From JAPWJZ01 sp964575605 (lineage in GTDB: Bacteria; Pseudomonadota; Alphaproteobacteria; Micavibrionales; UBA2020): a DNA stretch of 64,000 nucleotides. How positions within the stretch are numbered: position 1 is the first letter of the stretch; each line of letters opens with the position of its first letter. The notes beneath the pieces were generated by a model. It was not told the origin of the DNA and did not search any database. It saw nothing but the letters and a program-made list of their open reading frames with translations. A program made the position numbers and the translations under genes. Below, piece after piece: positions 44,515 through 52,154 of the stretch. Location: positions 71,988 through 135,987 of the forward strand of contig CAZNRN010000008.1 of assembly GCA_964575605.1 (NCBI GenBank), written 5' to 3'.

Positions 44515-47500
44515 ATGGCCGAGGCATCCCCGTCTAAAGCAGAATTCAAGCTGCCCAAGGACCCGAATACGCTGGCGAAGATGCGCGACCAGCTGAGCGA
44601 TTACCTCGGCACGCTCGAGCGCAATACGGACGCCATCAACCTCTGGCTCGCCAGCAACCAGGCGACACTCATCACCGGCCACCACCAGCTGGTGCGCGAA
44701 GTGAAATACAACAAGGACGAAACCGCCGCGCTGAAAATCCTGAACGGCTTCGGCGATGCCGCCGGCTTTGTCGCCGCGATGCAGGATTTCGCCAGGCTGG
44801 GCGAGACGTCGTTCGGCGCCAACAGCAAGTTCGTGGCGGAAATCAACAAACTGACGCTGGGCGTGCCCGGCAAGATCCTCGAAGACCTGCCCGAAATGAA
44901 ACTGCCGGAAGCGGATGACGACAAGCCCCTCGTCGTCGCCCCGCCGCCGAAACCGGTCGCGCCCCCGCCCGAGCCGGAAAAGAAAAAATGGTGGAAACCC
45001 GGCAGCTGGTTCACCAAGGCCGAAGACGGCGAAAAAGGCCCGAGCCAGGCCGAGATCGACGCCGAAATCCAGCGCCGCGAAGACGAACTGCGCCGCCACT
45101 GGCGCCTTGTGCGCGGCGAGCTGATCGCGCTGCAGAGCGACCGCCATTACTACGTCGACAGCTTCATGGACTGGGTCGGCGAAACGCTGGCGCCCGAAGA
45201 CGGCAAGCCGAAGTCAGACGCCGAGATGGCGAAGCTGATGGAAAAATACCAGAACCCGCAGGTCGTGATCGACCTCGCGCGCAAGGATTATTCCGACGTC
45301 GTCGACGTGAAGGCGCAGGCGCTCCGCGACCGCGCAGTTACATATTCTGCGACCGCGTCCCTCCTCGACGAACAGCGTATCGACGCCTTCACCAACTACA
45401 TGTCGACGCTCTTCCCCAAGGTCGAGACCAACGAGACCAAGCAGATGAAGGAATTCCTGCTGAAAGATTTCGGCGCGGCAAGCTTCGCCGAACTGGCGCT
45501 GAACCACGTCAAGGACCGTCGCAAGCAGCTGGACATGCTGGAAATGGCGCTGAAGTTCGAACCCGAGTTCAAGCTCTCGGGCGCCTTGACCAAGCGCGAC
45601 GTTTTCCAGCGCGTGCTGCGCGAAACGACCGCCGCCAAAGACCCGCTCGACCCCCGCGCGCTCGAGATCACCCTGAAAAAACTGCGCAGCCAGCCGGGCA
45701 AGGAAGACCTGTCCGACCTGATCGACCTCAAATCGCAGCAGAAAACCGTTTTCGAGGAGCTTGCCACCCGCTTCAAGGGCGGCGTCGACAAGATGCGCGA
45801 CGCGCTGGGCCGCGTGCTGGAAGGCCTCAACAGCCACCCCTCGCAGCAGCCCGACAACCTTGCCAATGTGGTCAAGGCCGCGCGCGACAAGGACGGCATG
45901 GCCATGGGCGTCGCGCTCACCGCCATCAGCTCGGGCAACAACGCGCAATCCTTCATGGCGCTCTGGCACCTGGCCTATCCTGGCAAATCGCTGCTGGATG
46001 AAATCGCCTCCACGGCCAAAAACGGCCGCGAGCTGGCGGTGCTGACCGATACCGCGCTGAACGCGGGCCTCTTGAACGAATTGCGCGTGAATTCCAACGC
46101 CGCCACGGGCAATGCGCAGAACTTCTTCGCCTTCTTCAACAAGCACGTGATGGCGAACCCCGGCGATTTCCCCCTTCAATCGGCGCGCAAACTGGTCGCC
46201 CACAGCTTCGTCAACGGCGGACTTGCCGACCTGCGCCTTGAAATCACCAAACCGGGCGGCTGGCTGGAGAAAATCAACACCTCCCCCCTGCCCGAAGACG
46301 CCAGGCTGAACTGGACGGCTGCGCTGCTGGAACCGTGGGAATCCAACATCGTCAAATCCAACATCCTGTTCGAGGCATCGAACAAGGCCCTTGATAAGGG
46401 CGCGAAATCGGCGCTCGCCGCGATCGAAAACAATTACGCAGGCCCCTTCGTGCGCCTGACCGCCGACAAACTGCTGACCAATTTGGACCGCGTATCCAAC
46501 ATCTGGTACAACGCCGAGACCAAGGCGCTGCGCTACACGGTCAGCGGCACCGGCCATACGCTGATGGAAAGCGTGACGCCCGAGATGGCGAAAGAAGTCC
46601 TCTCGCATATCAAGCGCAAGGGCGGCTTCATGGACGAATTCGACGGCCTCTTCCGCCCCGAAAAGCTCGACGTGGTCCTCACCACGCCCCACCGCAGCAA
46701 GGTGGCCTGGGAAGGCCGCACCGGCGACCTGAACGTCACCGATGACACATTTAAAGAACTGCACAAGCGCGACGATTTCCTGCACGCAACCGACAGCCGC
46801 GGCAACACCCTGAGCGTCAACCTGCGCTCGGTCACGCTGCTGCAGCCGCTGTCCGACGGCACGCACCTGCTGGTCGACCGTTACGGCGAAGTGCGCGTGG
46901 TCGACGGGCTGAAGCCTGTTAAGCCGTGGCCCGGCCTGATTGATCTGGGCGGCACGCTGTTCAACCCCTCCAACGCCTCGATCATCTCGCTCAACCACGA
47001 CAAGGCGCAGCTGGAGTTCCGCTGTGAATCGAACGACTTTGACGAACTGCTGAAAAACGTAGCACCCGGGCAGTATTTCTATTCCGTCGACCTTGCCTCG
47101 AAAGCCGACGTGAAGCTGATCGAAAAGGAAATCGCCAAGGACGGCGCAATACGCGCGGCGGACCAGGGTTCCTTGAAAAACATGCATTTCAACATGGGCA
47201 CGCTGGGCTACCTTAGCTATGTCGAAGGCCGCGAAACCGGCTTCAACTGCCGCAAGAACAGCCCCGCGCGCAAGCACGGGTTTATCAGCGCCGACGAAGA
47301 CCTGTCGAAGGGCATCTATGACGGCTTGAGCAAAAACCCCGACCTCGTCTGCGTCGCCAATGTCATCACGCACAAAAGCTGCATCGACGACGCTTACTTC
47401 AACGCCGACAAGGGCGAATTCTTCTTCGTTATCGGCGGCGACATATTGAAGGTGGAAGCCGAGGCGAAGGAAGCCTATGCCGCGCTGAAAAAACTCTCGC

Positions 47501-48000
47501 GCGAGGAAGGCTTCACCGTCGTCGGCGCGAATGTCGTGGGCCGCGAAGAAGTCCCCGCCGACGTCGTCAACCTCGGCCATGCCACGTCGCTGCAATACAG
47601 CGAAGTGCAGGAGCGCACCAACATCATCGCCGCGCACGAGAAATTCCACATCAGCCTCGACCGCGCGCAAAGCCGCGAACTGCTGACGCTGCTGGAGGAC
47701 GACGCGCTGAAGGCCGCGCGCGCCGCGACCGTGAAGGAAGCCTGGACGCAAAACCTGAAAGACACGCTGGGCGCGCTGCCCGACGTGCAGGTGAAGGTGC
47801 CGCAGGCGATTACCGACCTGTCGCGCCCCTACCTGCTCGACCAGCTGACCGGCAAGCCAGGCGAAAACCGCGCTATGCCGCAGCCGCAGAAGGATTTCGC
47901 GATTGCCGCAAAACCGCTCTCCAGCGGCGATACCTTCACCTATCCTGTGCGCGAGGCAAAGACGCAGGCGAATGTGGCGGGTACGCGCAGGAAGCCGTAA
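44515..48000 (+). CDS. Large protein of unknown function (about 1161 residues)
   Basis: There is no signal peptide. The N-terminal 130 residues are helical. A Pro/Lys linker (about 135-165, with PPPKPVAPPPEPEKKK then WWKPGSWF) is followed by roughly 550 residues of helical sequence and a C-terminal half with more strand character (LLVDRYGEVRVVDG, GLIDLGGTLFN). IIAAHEKFHISLD near residue 1044 is an HExxH pattern, which could be a zinc-protease motif or chance. An ATG at 44506 overlaps the ribosome-binding site, so 44515 is preferred. It has its own promoter and a strong terminator, so it stands alone. Function unknown. Confidence 0.7.
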   Translation: MAEASPSKAEFKLPKDPNTLAKMRDQLSDYLGTLERNTDAINLWLASNQATLITGHHQLVREVKYNKDETAALKILNGFGDAAGFVAAMQDFARLGETSFGANSKFVAEINKLTLGVPGKILEDLPEMKLPEADDDKPLVVAPPPKPVAPPPEPEKKKWWKPGSWFTKAEDGEKGPSQAEIDAEIQRREDELRRHWRLVRGELIALQSDRHYYVDSFMDWVGETLAPEDGKPKSDAEMAKLMEKYQNPQVVIDLARKDYSDVVDVKAQALRDRAVTYSATASLLDEQRIDAFTNYMSTLFPKVETNETKQMKEFLLKDFGAASFAELALNHVKDRRKQLDMLEMALKFEPEFKLSGALTKRDVFQRVLRETTAAKDPLDPRALEITLKKLRSQPGKEDLSDLIDLKSQQKTVFEELATRFKGGVDKMRDALGRVLEGLNSHPSQQPDNLANVVKAARDKDGMAMGVALTAISSGNNAQSFMALWHLAYPGKSLLDEIASTAKNGRELAVLTDTALNAGLLNELRVNSNAATGNAQNFFAFFNKHVMANPGDFPLQSARKLVAHSFVNGGLADLRLEITKPGGWLEKINTSPLPEDARLNWTAALLEPWESNIVKSNILFEASNKALDKGAKSALAAIENNYAGPFVRLTADKLLTNLDRVSNIWYNAETKALRYTVSGTGHTLMESVTPEMAKEVLSHIKRKGGFMDEFDGLFRPEKLDVVLTTPHRSKVAWEGRTGDLNVTDDTFKELHKRDDFLHATDSRGNTLSVNLRSVTLLQPLSDGTHLLVDRYGEVRVVDGLKPVKPWPGLIDLGGTLFNPSNASIISLNHDKAQLEFRCESNDFDELLKNVAPGQYFYSVDLASKADVKLIEKEIAKDGAIRAADQGSLKNMHFNMGTLGYLSYVEGRETGFNCRKNSPARKHGFISADEDLSKGIYDGLSKNPDLVCVANVITHKSCIDDAYFNADKGEFFFVIGGDILKVEAEAKEAYAALKKLSREEGFTVVGANVVGREEVPADVVNLGHATSLQYSEVQERTNIIAAHEKFHISLDRAQSRELLTLLEDDALKAARAATVKEAWTQNLKDTLGALPDVQVKVPQAITDLSRPYLLDQLTGKPGENRAMPQPQKDFAIAAKPLSSGDTFTYPVREAKTQANVAGTRRKP

Positions 48001-48022
48001 TCCCTTAAGACGCAGCAAAAGA

Positions 48023-48057
48023 AAAACCCCCGCGCCGGTGCCGGCTGCGGGGGTTTT
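48023..48057. terminator. Strong rho-independent terminator, bidirectional
   Basis: A perfect 11-bp stem pairs AAAACCCCCGC with GCGGGGGTTTT around a 13-nt GC-rich loop. It lies 22 bp after the stop of the large unknown gene and also 18 bp after the convergent entericidin-like gene, and its A/T flanks serve both strands. Confidence 0.9.
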
Positions 48058-48074
48058 CTTTCAGGCTGTTACGC

Positions 48075-48206
48075 TTAGTGCGACGCGCCGGAGACCTTGC
48101 GGCCGGCGGCCGACATATCCTGGCCGATGCCGTCGACGGTGTTACAGGCTGCAAGCGGCAGCACGGCGACACAGACCAGCAGGAAGCAGATAACGTATGC
48201 TTTCAT
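48075..48206 (-). CDS. Entericidin-like small lipoprotein
   Basis: A 43-codon gene. The protein has a short N-terminal hydrophobic segment, the lipobox LPLAAC with Cys near residue 21, then NTVDGIGQDMSAAGRKVSGASH. The NTVxGxGxDxxxxGxxx pattern is that of the EcnA/EcnB entericidin family, small outer- or inner-membrane lipoproteins linked to stress lysis in enterobacteria. The role here is unknown. A second small lipoprotein gene lies 12 bp upstream on the same strand. Confidence 0.75.
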   Translation of the reverse strand: MKAYVICFLLVCVAVLPLAACNTVDGIGQDMSAAGRKVSGASH

Positions 48207-48218
48207 TACAGGACCTGC

Positions 48219-48467
48219 TTACTGGTTGACGGTGGGGGCGCCGTCTTCGGTTTTCGGGGTTTCGACGTTCCAGCCGTCGCCCGAGGTGCCCTGCGCGTTG
48301 TTGGTGGCGGGTGCGGGGGCGGCTTCAGTGCGCTCGTCGCCGTCGCCGCTGGTCACGTTGTGCCAGTCTTCCTTGACGCCGTCCCAGGTGCGGCTGCAGC
48401 CGGCGAGCGGTGCGGCGAGGGTGGCGACAAGCGAAACGGCGAGGATGAATTTCTTGAAGGTGTTCAC
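48219..48467 (-). CDS. Small lipoprotein, function unknown
   Basis: It has 82 residues. A signal peptide ends in the lipobox LAGC (Cys24), followed by an acidic, Ala/Pro/Asn-rich tail without conserved secondary structure (SRTWDGVKEDWHNVTSGDGDE). TWDGVKEDW faintly echoes the entericidin pattern of its neighbour. It is probably cotranscribed with the entericidin-like gene. Confidence 0.7.
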   Translation of the reverse strand: MNTFKKFILAVSLVATLAAPLAGCSRTWDGVKEDWHNVTSGDGDERTEAAPAPATNNAQGTSGDGWNVETPKTEDGAPTVNQ

Positions 48468-48567
48468 GGGGGTTTGCTCCGGTTAGGTTGCCCCGCGGAA
48501 TCGCTGCCCTGCGGGAATGGCCAAACCTTACCAGCTTCGCTTTTAAAATCAAGCGGGTGGCCTTCGA

Positions 48568-48624
48568 CACCTCCCCCTCGGGGGAGGGAGGGGCCCGCGC
48601 AAGGCGCGGGAGGGTGAGGGGCAC
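48568..48624 (+). repeat. REP-like palindromic element, copy A
   Basis: Two adjacent hairpins: CTCCCC-CTCG-GGGGAG, then CCCGCGC-AA-GGCGCGGG, closing with AGGGTGAGGGGCAC. An inverted, imperfect copy lies 45 bp further on. This type of intergenic repeat is common in GC-rich proteobacteria. Confidence 0.6.
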
Positions 48625-48668
48625 TTTGCAGTGTCCGGAAACCCTATAATTCAGCGTACTTCATCCAG

Positions 48669-48727
48669 TACCCCTCACCTTCCCGCACTCCGTGCGGGCC
48701 CCTTCCTCTCCCAAGGGAGAGGTAAGG
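48669..48727 (-). repeat. REP-like palindromic element, copy B (inverted)
   Basis: It reads TACCCCTCACCTTCCCGCACT, then CCGTGCGGG and CCCTTCCTCTCCC-AAGGGAGAGG. This is the reverse-complement layout of copy A with the loop sequences changed. It ends 5 bp from the stop of the metal-sensor-like gene and could act as its 3' stabiliser or terminator. Confidence 0.58.
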
Positions 48728-48731
48728 ATGG

Positions 48732-49469
48732 TCAAGGCGCAGGCGGCTCGTCACCCGGCGCGGGATGAGGTGCGTCGCCCTCCGGCGGCGGGGGTGCGGG
48801 GCGTTCACCGTCGGCCTCTTCCGGCGGGGGAGGCGGCGGGCCGTCGCCGCGCGGGCGGTCGTCATTGCGGTCAAAGAAACGGCCGCCGCGGCGGTCATTG
48901 TCGCCCCGACGATCATTGTCGCCATCACGCTTGCGCCAGCCGCCTTCGCGGCCCTCGCGGCCGCCATCACGGCCTTTGAAATGCGGGCCCATTTCCTTCA
49001 TGACTTTCTGGCCTTCGGGCGACAGCTTTTCCATCAACTCCTTGCGCGCCGATTTCAGCGTGCCGACCAGCGCGGCCTTGGCCGCGGCCTGTTCCTGCAG
49101 GGCGGTTTCATAGGCCTTTTGGTCAAAGGGATCGGCCGCGCGCGCCGCATCGGCCTTGTCCTCGGCCGCGTCAGCGGCGTCGCGCAGGCCTTTGAACTTC
49201 TCGCGCATCGCCTTCATGTGTTCCTCGACGATGGCGCGGTCGGCTTCGGGCAGTTTTTCGCGCAGTGCGGCGTCGCGCTTCTTCCATTCCTCGCGGCGGG
49301 CATCGCGGTCGCCTTTATCGCCCTTATCGAATTTGTCGTGCCAGCCGGGCGCCTGCGCGCCGCGGTGATACCCCTGCCCCAGCATCAGCCCGCCCATGAA
49401 AAGGTTGGCCGAGAGCGACAGGAAAAGAGCGGAGCCCAGCAACAAAATGGTTTTTTTCTGCGGTGTCAT
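48732..49469 (-). CDS. Periplasmic heavy-metal-sensor-like protein (Spy/CnrX type)
   Basis: An N-terminal anchor (residues 8-32) precedes a helical hairpin with LREKLPEADRAIVEEHMKAMREK and an LKSARKELMEKLSPEGQKVM helix, the layout of Metal_resist/Spy-like sensors. The C-terminal 90 residues are low-complexity: Arg/Gly/Asp repeats, then Pro/Glu-rich. It follows an anti-sigma-like and an ECF sigma gene, overlapping by 1 bp. By analogy it would sense envelope or metal stress and tune release of the sigma factor. The inducer is unknown. Confidence 0.7.
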   Translation of the reverse strand: MTPQKKTILLLGSALFLSLSANLFMGGLMLGQGYHRGAQAPGWHDKFDKGDKGDRDARREEWKKRDAALREKLPEADRAIVEEHMKAMREKFKGLRDAADAAEDKADAARAADPFDQKAYETALQEQAAAKAALVGTLKSARKELMEKLSPEGQKVMKEMGPHFKGRDGGREGREGGWRKRDGDNDRRGDNDRRGGRFFDRNDDRPRGDGPPPPPPEEADGERPAPPPPEGDAPHPAPGDEPPAP

Positions 49470-49909
49470 CAGAAGATGTCCTCCTCGCTGACAGATGCGT
49501 CCATACCGGCGTTATCCACTTGCTCCTGCGCGTAATAGGCGGGGTCGAGCAGGAAATCGCTTTGCGCCTGCGGGTAAAAGCCGATGACGAAGCCGATAAT
49601 GGCCGCCGCCAGCAGCCCGCCGCCCGGCGCGAAAAGCATGGCGGGGCGGAATTTAAAGGCCTGCGCAGCAGGGGCGGGCGCCTTTTGCACCGCCGCCATG
49701 ATGCGCGACGCCAGTGCGTCTTCGTTAACCGGTTTGGCCGTATAGGCGCGGAGTTTTCCGTCCAGCGCCAGCGCGTCGTCGAAATAGGCCTTTGCAACCG
49801 GGTTGTCGCGCATCAGCTCCAGCGCGGGTTTGACCTTGGCTTCGGGCCAGCGCGACAGGTCGGCGCTGTAAAGGTCGACATCGTCCCTGAATTCTTCGAT
49901 CCGGCTCAT
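49469..49909 (-). CDS. Probable membrane anti-sigma factor
   Basis: It has 146 residues: a cytoplasmic N-terminus (IEEFRDDVDLYSADLSRWPEAK, amphipathic), one membrane segment (LLAAAIIGFVIGFYPQ) and a short acidic periplasmic tail. No zinc HxxxCxxC is present. The assignment rests on topology and on the ATGA overlap with the ECF sigma gene, a standard arrangement. Confidence 0.65.
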   Translation of the reverse strand: MSRIEEFRDDVDLYSADLSRWPEAKVKPALELMRDNPVAKAYFDDALALDGKLRAYTAKPVNEDALASRIMAAVQKAPAPAAQAFKFRPAMLFAPGGGLLAAAIIGFVIGFYPQAQSDFLLDPAYYAQEQVDNAGMDASVSEEDIF

Positions 49910-50484
49910 GGTTTTTTCTCCTCTTTCAGGCTCTCGCGGAGTGTCCGCCGCGAGCGCACAAGCAATGATTCAAGCGCCTTGACGCTGACGCCCAGAATGT
50001 CGGCGGCGTCCTTGTTGGAATATTCCTCGTAAAAACAAAGCACGAAGGCCGCGCGCTGGCGCTCGGGCAGTTCGGAGAGCGCCTTCCTGACCTCGACCGC
50101 CTTTTCGGCGCGCTGCAAAGTCTGCTCGGCGTTGTCGGCGCTATCAAGCGGTTCGGCCACGGCCTCGATGCTGGTAAAGGTTTTTTTGCGCTTTTCATCG
50201 ATGCACAGGTTAACGACGATGCGGTACAGCCAGGTGGTGAATTTCGCCCCGCCCTCTTCCCAGTCGCCGGCGTGTTTCCAGACGCGGATAAAGGCCTCCT
50301 GCGCCACGTCTTCGGCGGCCTGGGACGCCCCCAGGATGCGTTGCGCAAGCCTTGCGGTGCGGGCAAGGTGGCGGCGCATGAGCTTTTCGAAAGCCCGCTG
50401 GTCCCCCTCCGCAATGCGTCGCATAAGCACGGAATCATCCTTCGCCTCGTCCGTCGTCTGTGTCAGCGGAGCCTGTTCCTGCAT
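49906..50484 (-). CDS. ECF-type RNA polymerase sigma factor
   Basis: Region 2 is EDVAQEAFIRVWKHAGDWEEGGAK followed by TTWLYRIVVNLCIDEKR. Region 4 is LSELPERQRAAFVLCFYEEYSNKDAADILGVSVKALESLLVRSRR. About 192 residues. It directs RNA polymerase to a stress regulon, released from the membrane anti-sigma encoded next. Start chosen at ATG 50484, since the longer frame begins at a GTG with no ribosome-binding site. I could not fix an autoregulated promoter. Confidence 0.92.
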   Translation of the reverse strand: MQEQAPLTQTTDEAKDDSVLMRRIAEGDQRAFEKLMRRHLARTARLAQRILGASQAAEDVAQEAFIRVWKHAGDWEEGGAKFTTWLYRIVVNLCIDEKRKKTFTSIEAVAEPLDSADNAEQTLQRAEKAVEVRKALSELPERQRAAFVLCFYEEYSNKDAADILGVSVKALESLLVRSRRTLRESLKEEKKP

Positions 50485-50732
50485 TGCCGTCCGTTCCGGG
50501 TAATTTTGTGTCCCAATATCCACTTAGCGCCCCTGAAAATAAACGGTTTTGCGGCTCCTGCCTACTGTTACGGCCAGCCTTTGAAAACCCTGCGCTTTTT
50601 AGCCAAAATTTTCATATCCGGCAGGGCCCGTTAACCCTCCTTGCAAGACAATGGCTTATAATGGTCTATATAAGAGTAGAGCTGCGGGGCCCGGCCCCCG
50701 CTTTTGTGCAGGATATTCAAGGGAGTAATGCC

Positions 50733-51329
50733 ATGGACCTGAAAATCCCCGCCATGTTGGTGGCGTTGTGCGTTTTCGTGTCATCCACCGCCTTCGCAGC
50801 GCCCGAGGCGCGCGACCCCGACGGTTACACATGGAAAGGCAGCACCGCCACCAGCCTGCCCGCCTACCGCGGCGCGTTCTTTGACGAGGACGATGTGACG
50901 CTCTTGGAAAAGCTGGGACCCGAAGCGCAGGACAAATGGATCGAAGAGGTCTATGGCCAGGAAAAATCCATGAGCCCAGCGCAGCGCAAGAAAATCTACG
51001 ACGCCAAGCGCCGCGCCTATAACAAGCTGACGCCCGAGCAGCAGGCCGCGCTGCTGGCGCGCGTCGAAAAGCTGAGGGCATCGATCATGGCGCGCAAGCA
51101 GGGCGAACGCGACGCCAAGCTGGCCGCGGCCAAGCTGCGGATGGCGGAAACCGAGCGCACCTATTACGCCAGCCTGGAAACTTCCGAGCGCAAGGTGCTG
51201 CTGCGCTACAAGGAGCTGCTGAAACAGGGCATGGAGCAAAAGGCGGCGCTGGCCGAAGTCATCAAGGAAGCCTCCGCCGGCAGCCCGTCCATCACCCGCC
51301 AGGGCGGCGGTTCGAAGAAGCCGTACTGA
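50733..51329 (+). CDS. Exported helical protein, function unknown
   Basis: A signal peptide (residues 1-22, STAFAAPEA) precedes DPDGYTWKGSTATSL and then about 130 residues of charged helix (KLTPEQQAALLARVEKLRAS, ERKVLLRYKELLKQGMEQK). The tail is Gly/Lys-rich. GGGAG lies 7 nt before the ATG. It diverges from the ECF sigma gene and could belong to its regulon. The upstream region holds TATAAT (50657-50662) without a good -35. Periplasmic location is inferred. Confidence 0.65.
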   Translation: MDLKIPAMLVALCVFVSSTAFAAPEARDPDGYTWKGSTATSLPAYRGAFFDEDDVTLLEKLGPEAQDKWIEEVYGQEKSMSPAQRKKIYDAKRRAYNKLTPEQQAALLARVEKLRASIMARKQGERDAKLAAAKLRMAETERTYYASLETSERKVLLRYKELLKQGMEQKAALAEVIKEASAGSPSITRQGGGSKKPY

Positions 51330-51341
51330 TAAAAAACCATC

Positions 51342-51370
51342 TTTAACGGCCGTTCACGCCCGTCTATACT
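51342..51370 (+). promoter_or_regulatory. Candidate promoter of the alpha/beta hydrolase gene
   Basis: TTTAAC (51342-51347), 17 bp, TATACT (51365-51370). The expected transcript start is about 3 nt before the ATG at 51380, so the mRNA would be nearly leaderless, in line with the absence of a Shine-Dalgarno sequence. Confidence 0.4.
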
Positions 51371-51379
51371 GGCGGCACC

Positions 51380-52153
51380 ATGGCGCGCAAAAGCATCAGG
51401 CATAGCTTCGACAACGGCCGCGGGCAAAAACTTGCCGCGATGATCGACATGCCCGAAAACGACGAGCCCCTGTTCTGGGGCGTCTTCGCCCCCTGCTTCA
51501 CCTGCCCGAAAGAGAGCCACGGCGCGCACAAGGTCTGCCGCGCGCTGGCCGAAGACGGCGCGGCCATGATGCGGTTTGACATCACAGGCATCGGCGAGAG
51601 CGAGGGACGGTTTTCCGAGACCAATTTCACCACCCGCGTCGCCGATATCGTCGCGGCCTGCGCGGAAGTCGCCAAAAGCTTCGCGCCGCCCAAGCTGCTG
51701 GTCGGCCACAGCATCAGCGGCACCGCCTCCATACCCGCCGCGATGAAGGTGCCGTCACTGCAGGCGGTCGCCACGCTGGGTTCCCCCCGCGACCCTTCGT
51801 ACGTGATGGAGAAATTCAAGCGCCAGAACAACCTGACCTATAACGGCGACAACGTCGAGCTGATGGTGATCGGCCACAAGGTGACGTTCAGGAAAAGCTT
51901 CATCGACGACATGATGTCGCAGGACGTGCCGGGCGATACCGCGAAGCTGGACAAGAAACTATTCGTCTTCCACGCGCCGCACGACAGCATCGTCAGCTAC
52001 GCCAATGCCGAGGAAATCGTCAAACGCGCGACCGGCGACGCCGAGCTGGTGACGCTGGACGACCAGGCCACGCACCTGTTCGACAACCGGCGCGAGGATG
52101 CGGTTTTCGTGGCGGAAACCCTGATGCAGTGGTTCCGCACGCACCTGCGCTAG
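51380..52153 (+). CDS. Alpha/beta hydrolase
   Basis: The nucleophile Ser lies in LLVGHSISGTAS, the acid in VFHAPHDSIVSY and the His in DDQATHLFDN, a complete triad. The N-terminus FDNGRGQKLAAMIDMPEND and FAPCFTCPKESHG matches the hydrolase half of alpha/beta hydrolase-OsmC fusions, but the OsmC domain is absent here (257 residues). The substrate is unknown. It converges with the metalloprotease gene. Confidence 0.82.
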   Translation: MARKSIRHSFDNGRGQKLAAMIDMPENDEPLFWGVFAPCFTCPKESHGAHKVCRALAEDGAAMMRFDITGIGESEGRFSETNFTTRVADIVAACAEVAKSFAPPKLLVGHSISGTASIPAAMKVPSLQAVATLGSPRDPSYVMEKFKRQNNLTYNGDNVELMVIGHKVTFRKSFIDDMMSQDVPGDTAKLDKKLFVFHAPHDSIVSYANAEEIVKRATGDAELVTLDDQATHLFDNRREDAVFVAETLMQWFRTHLR

Positions 52154-52154
52154 A

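Noticed and set aside
45214..48018. Open frame of 934 codons on the minus strand
   Set aside because: Antisense to the large unknown gene. The plus-strand frame has a promoter, ribosome-binding site and terminator, while the minus frame has none and is of low-complexity composition.
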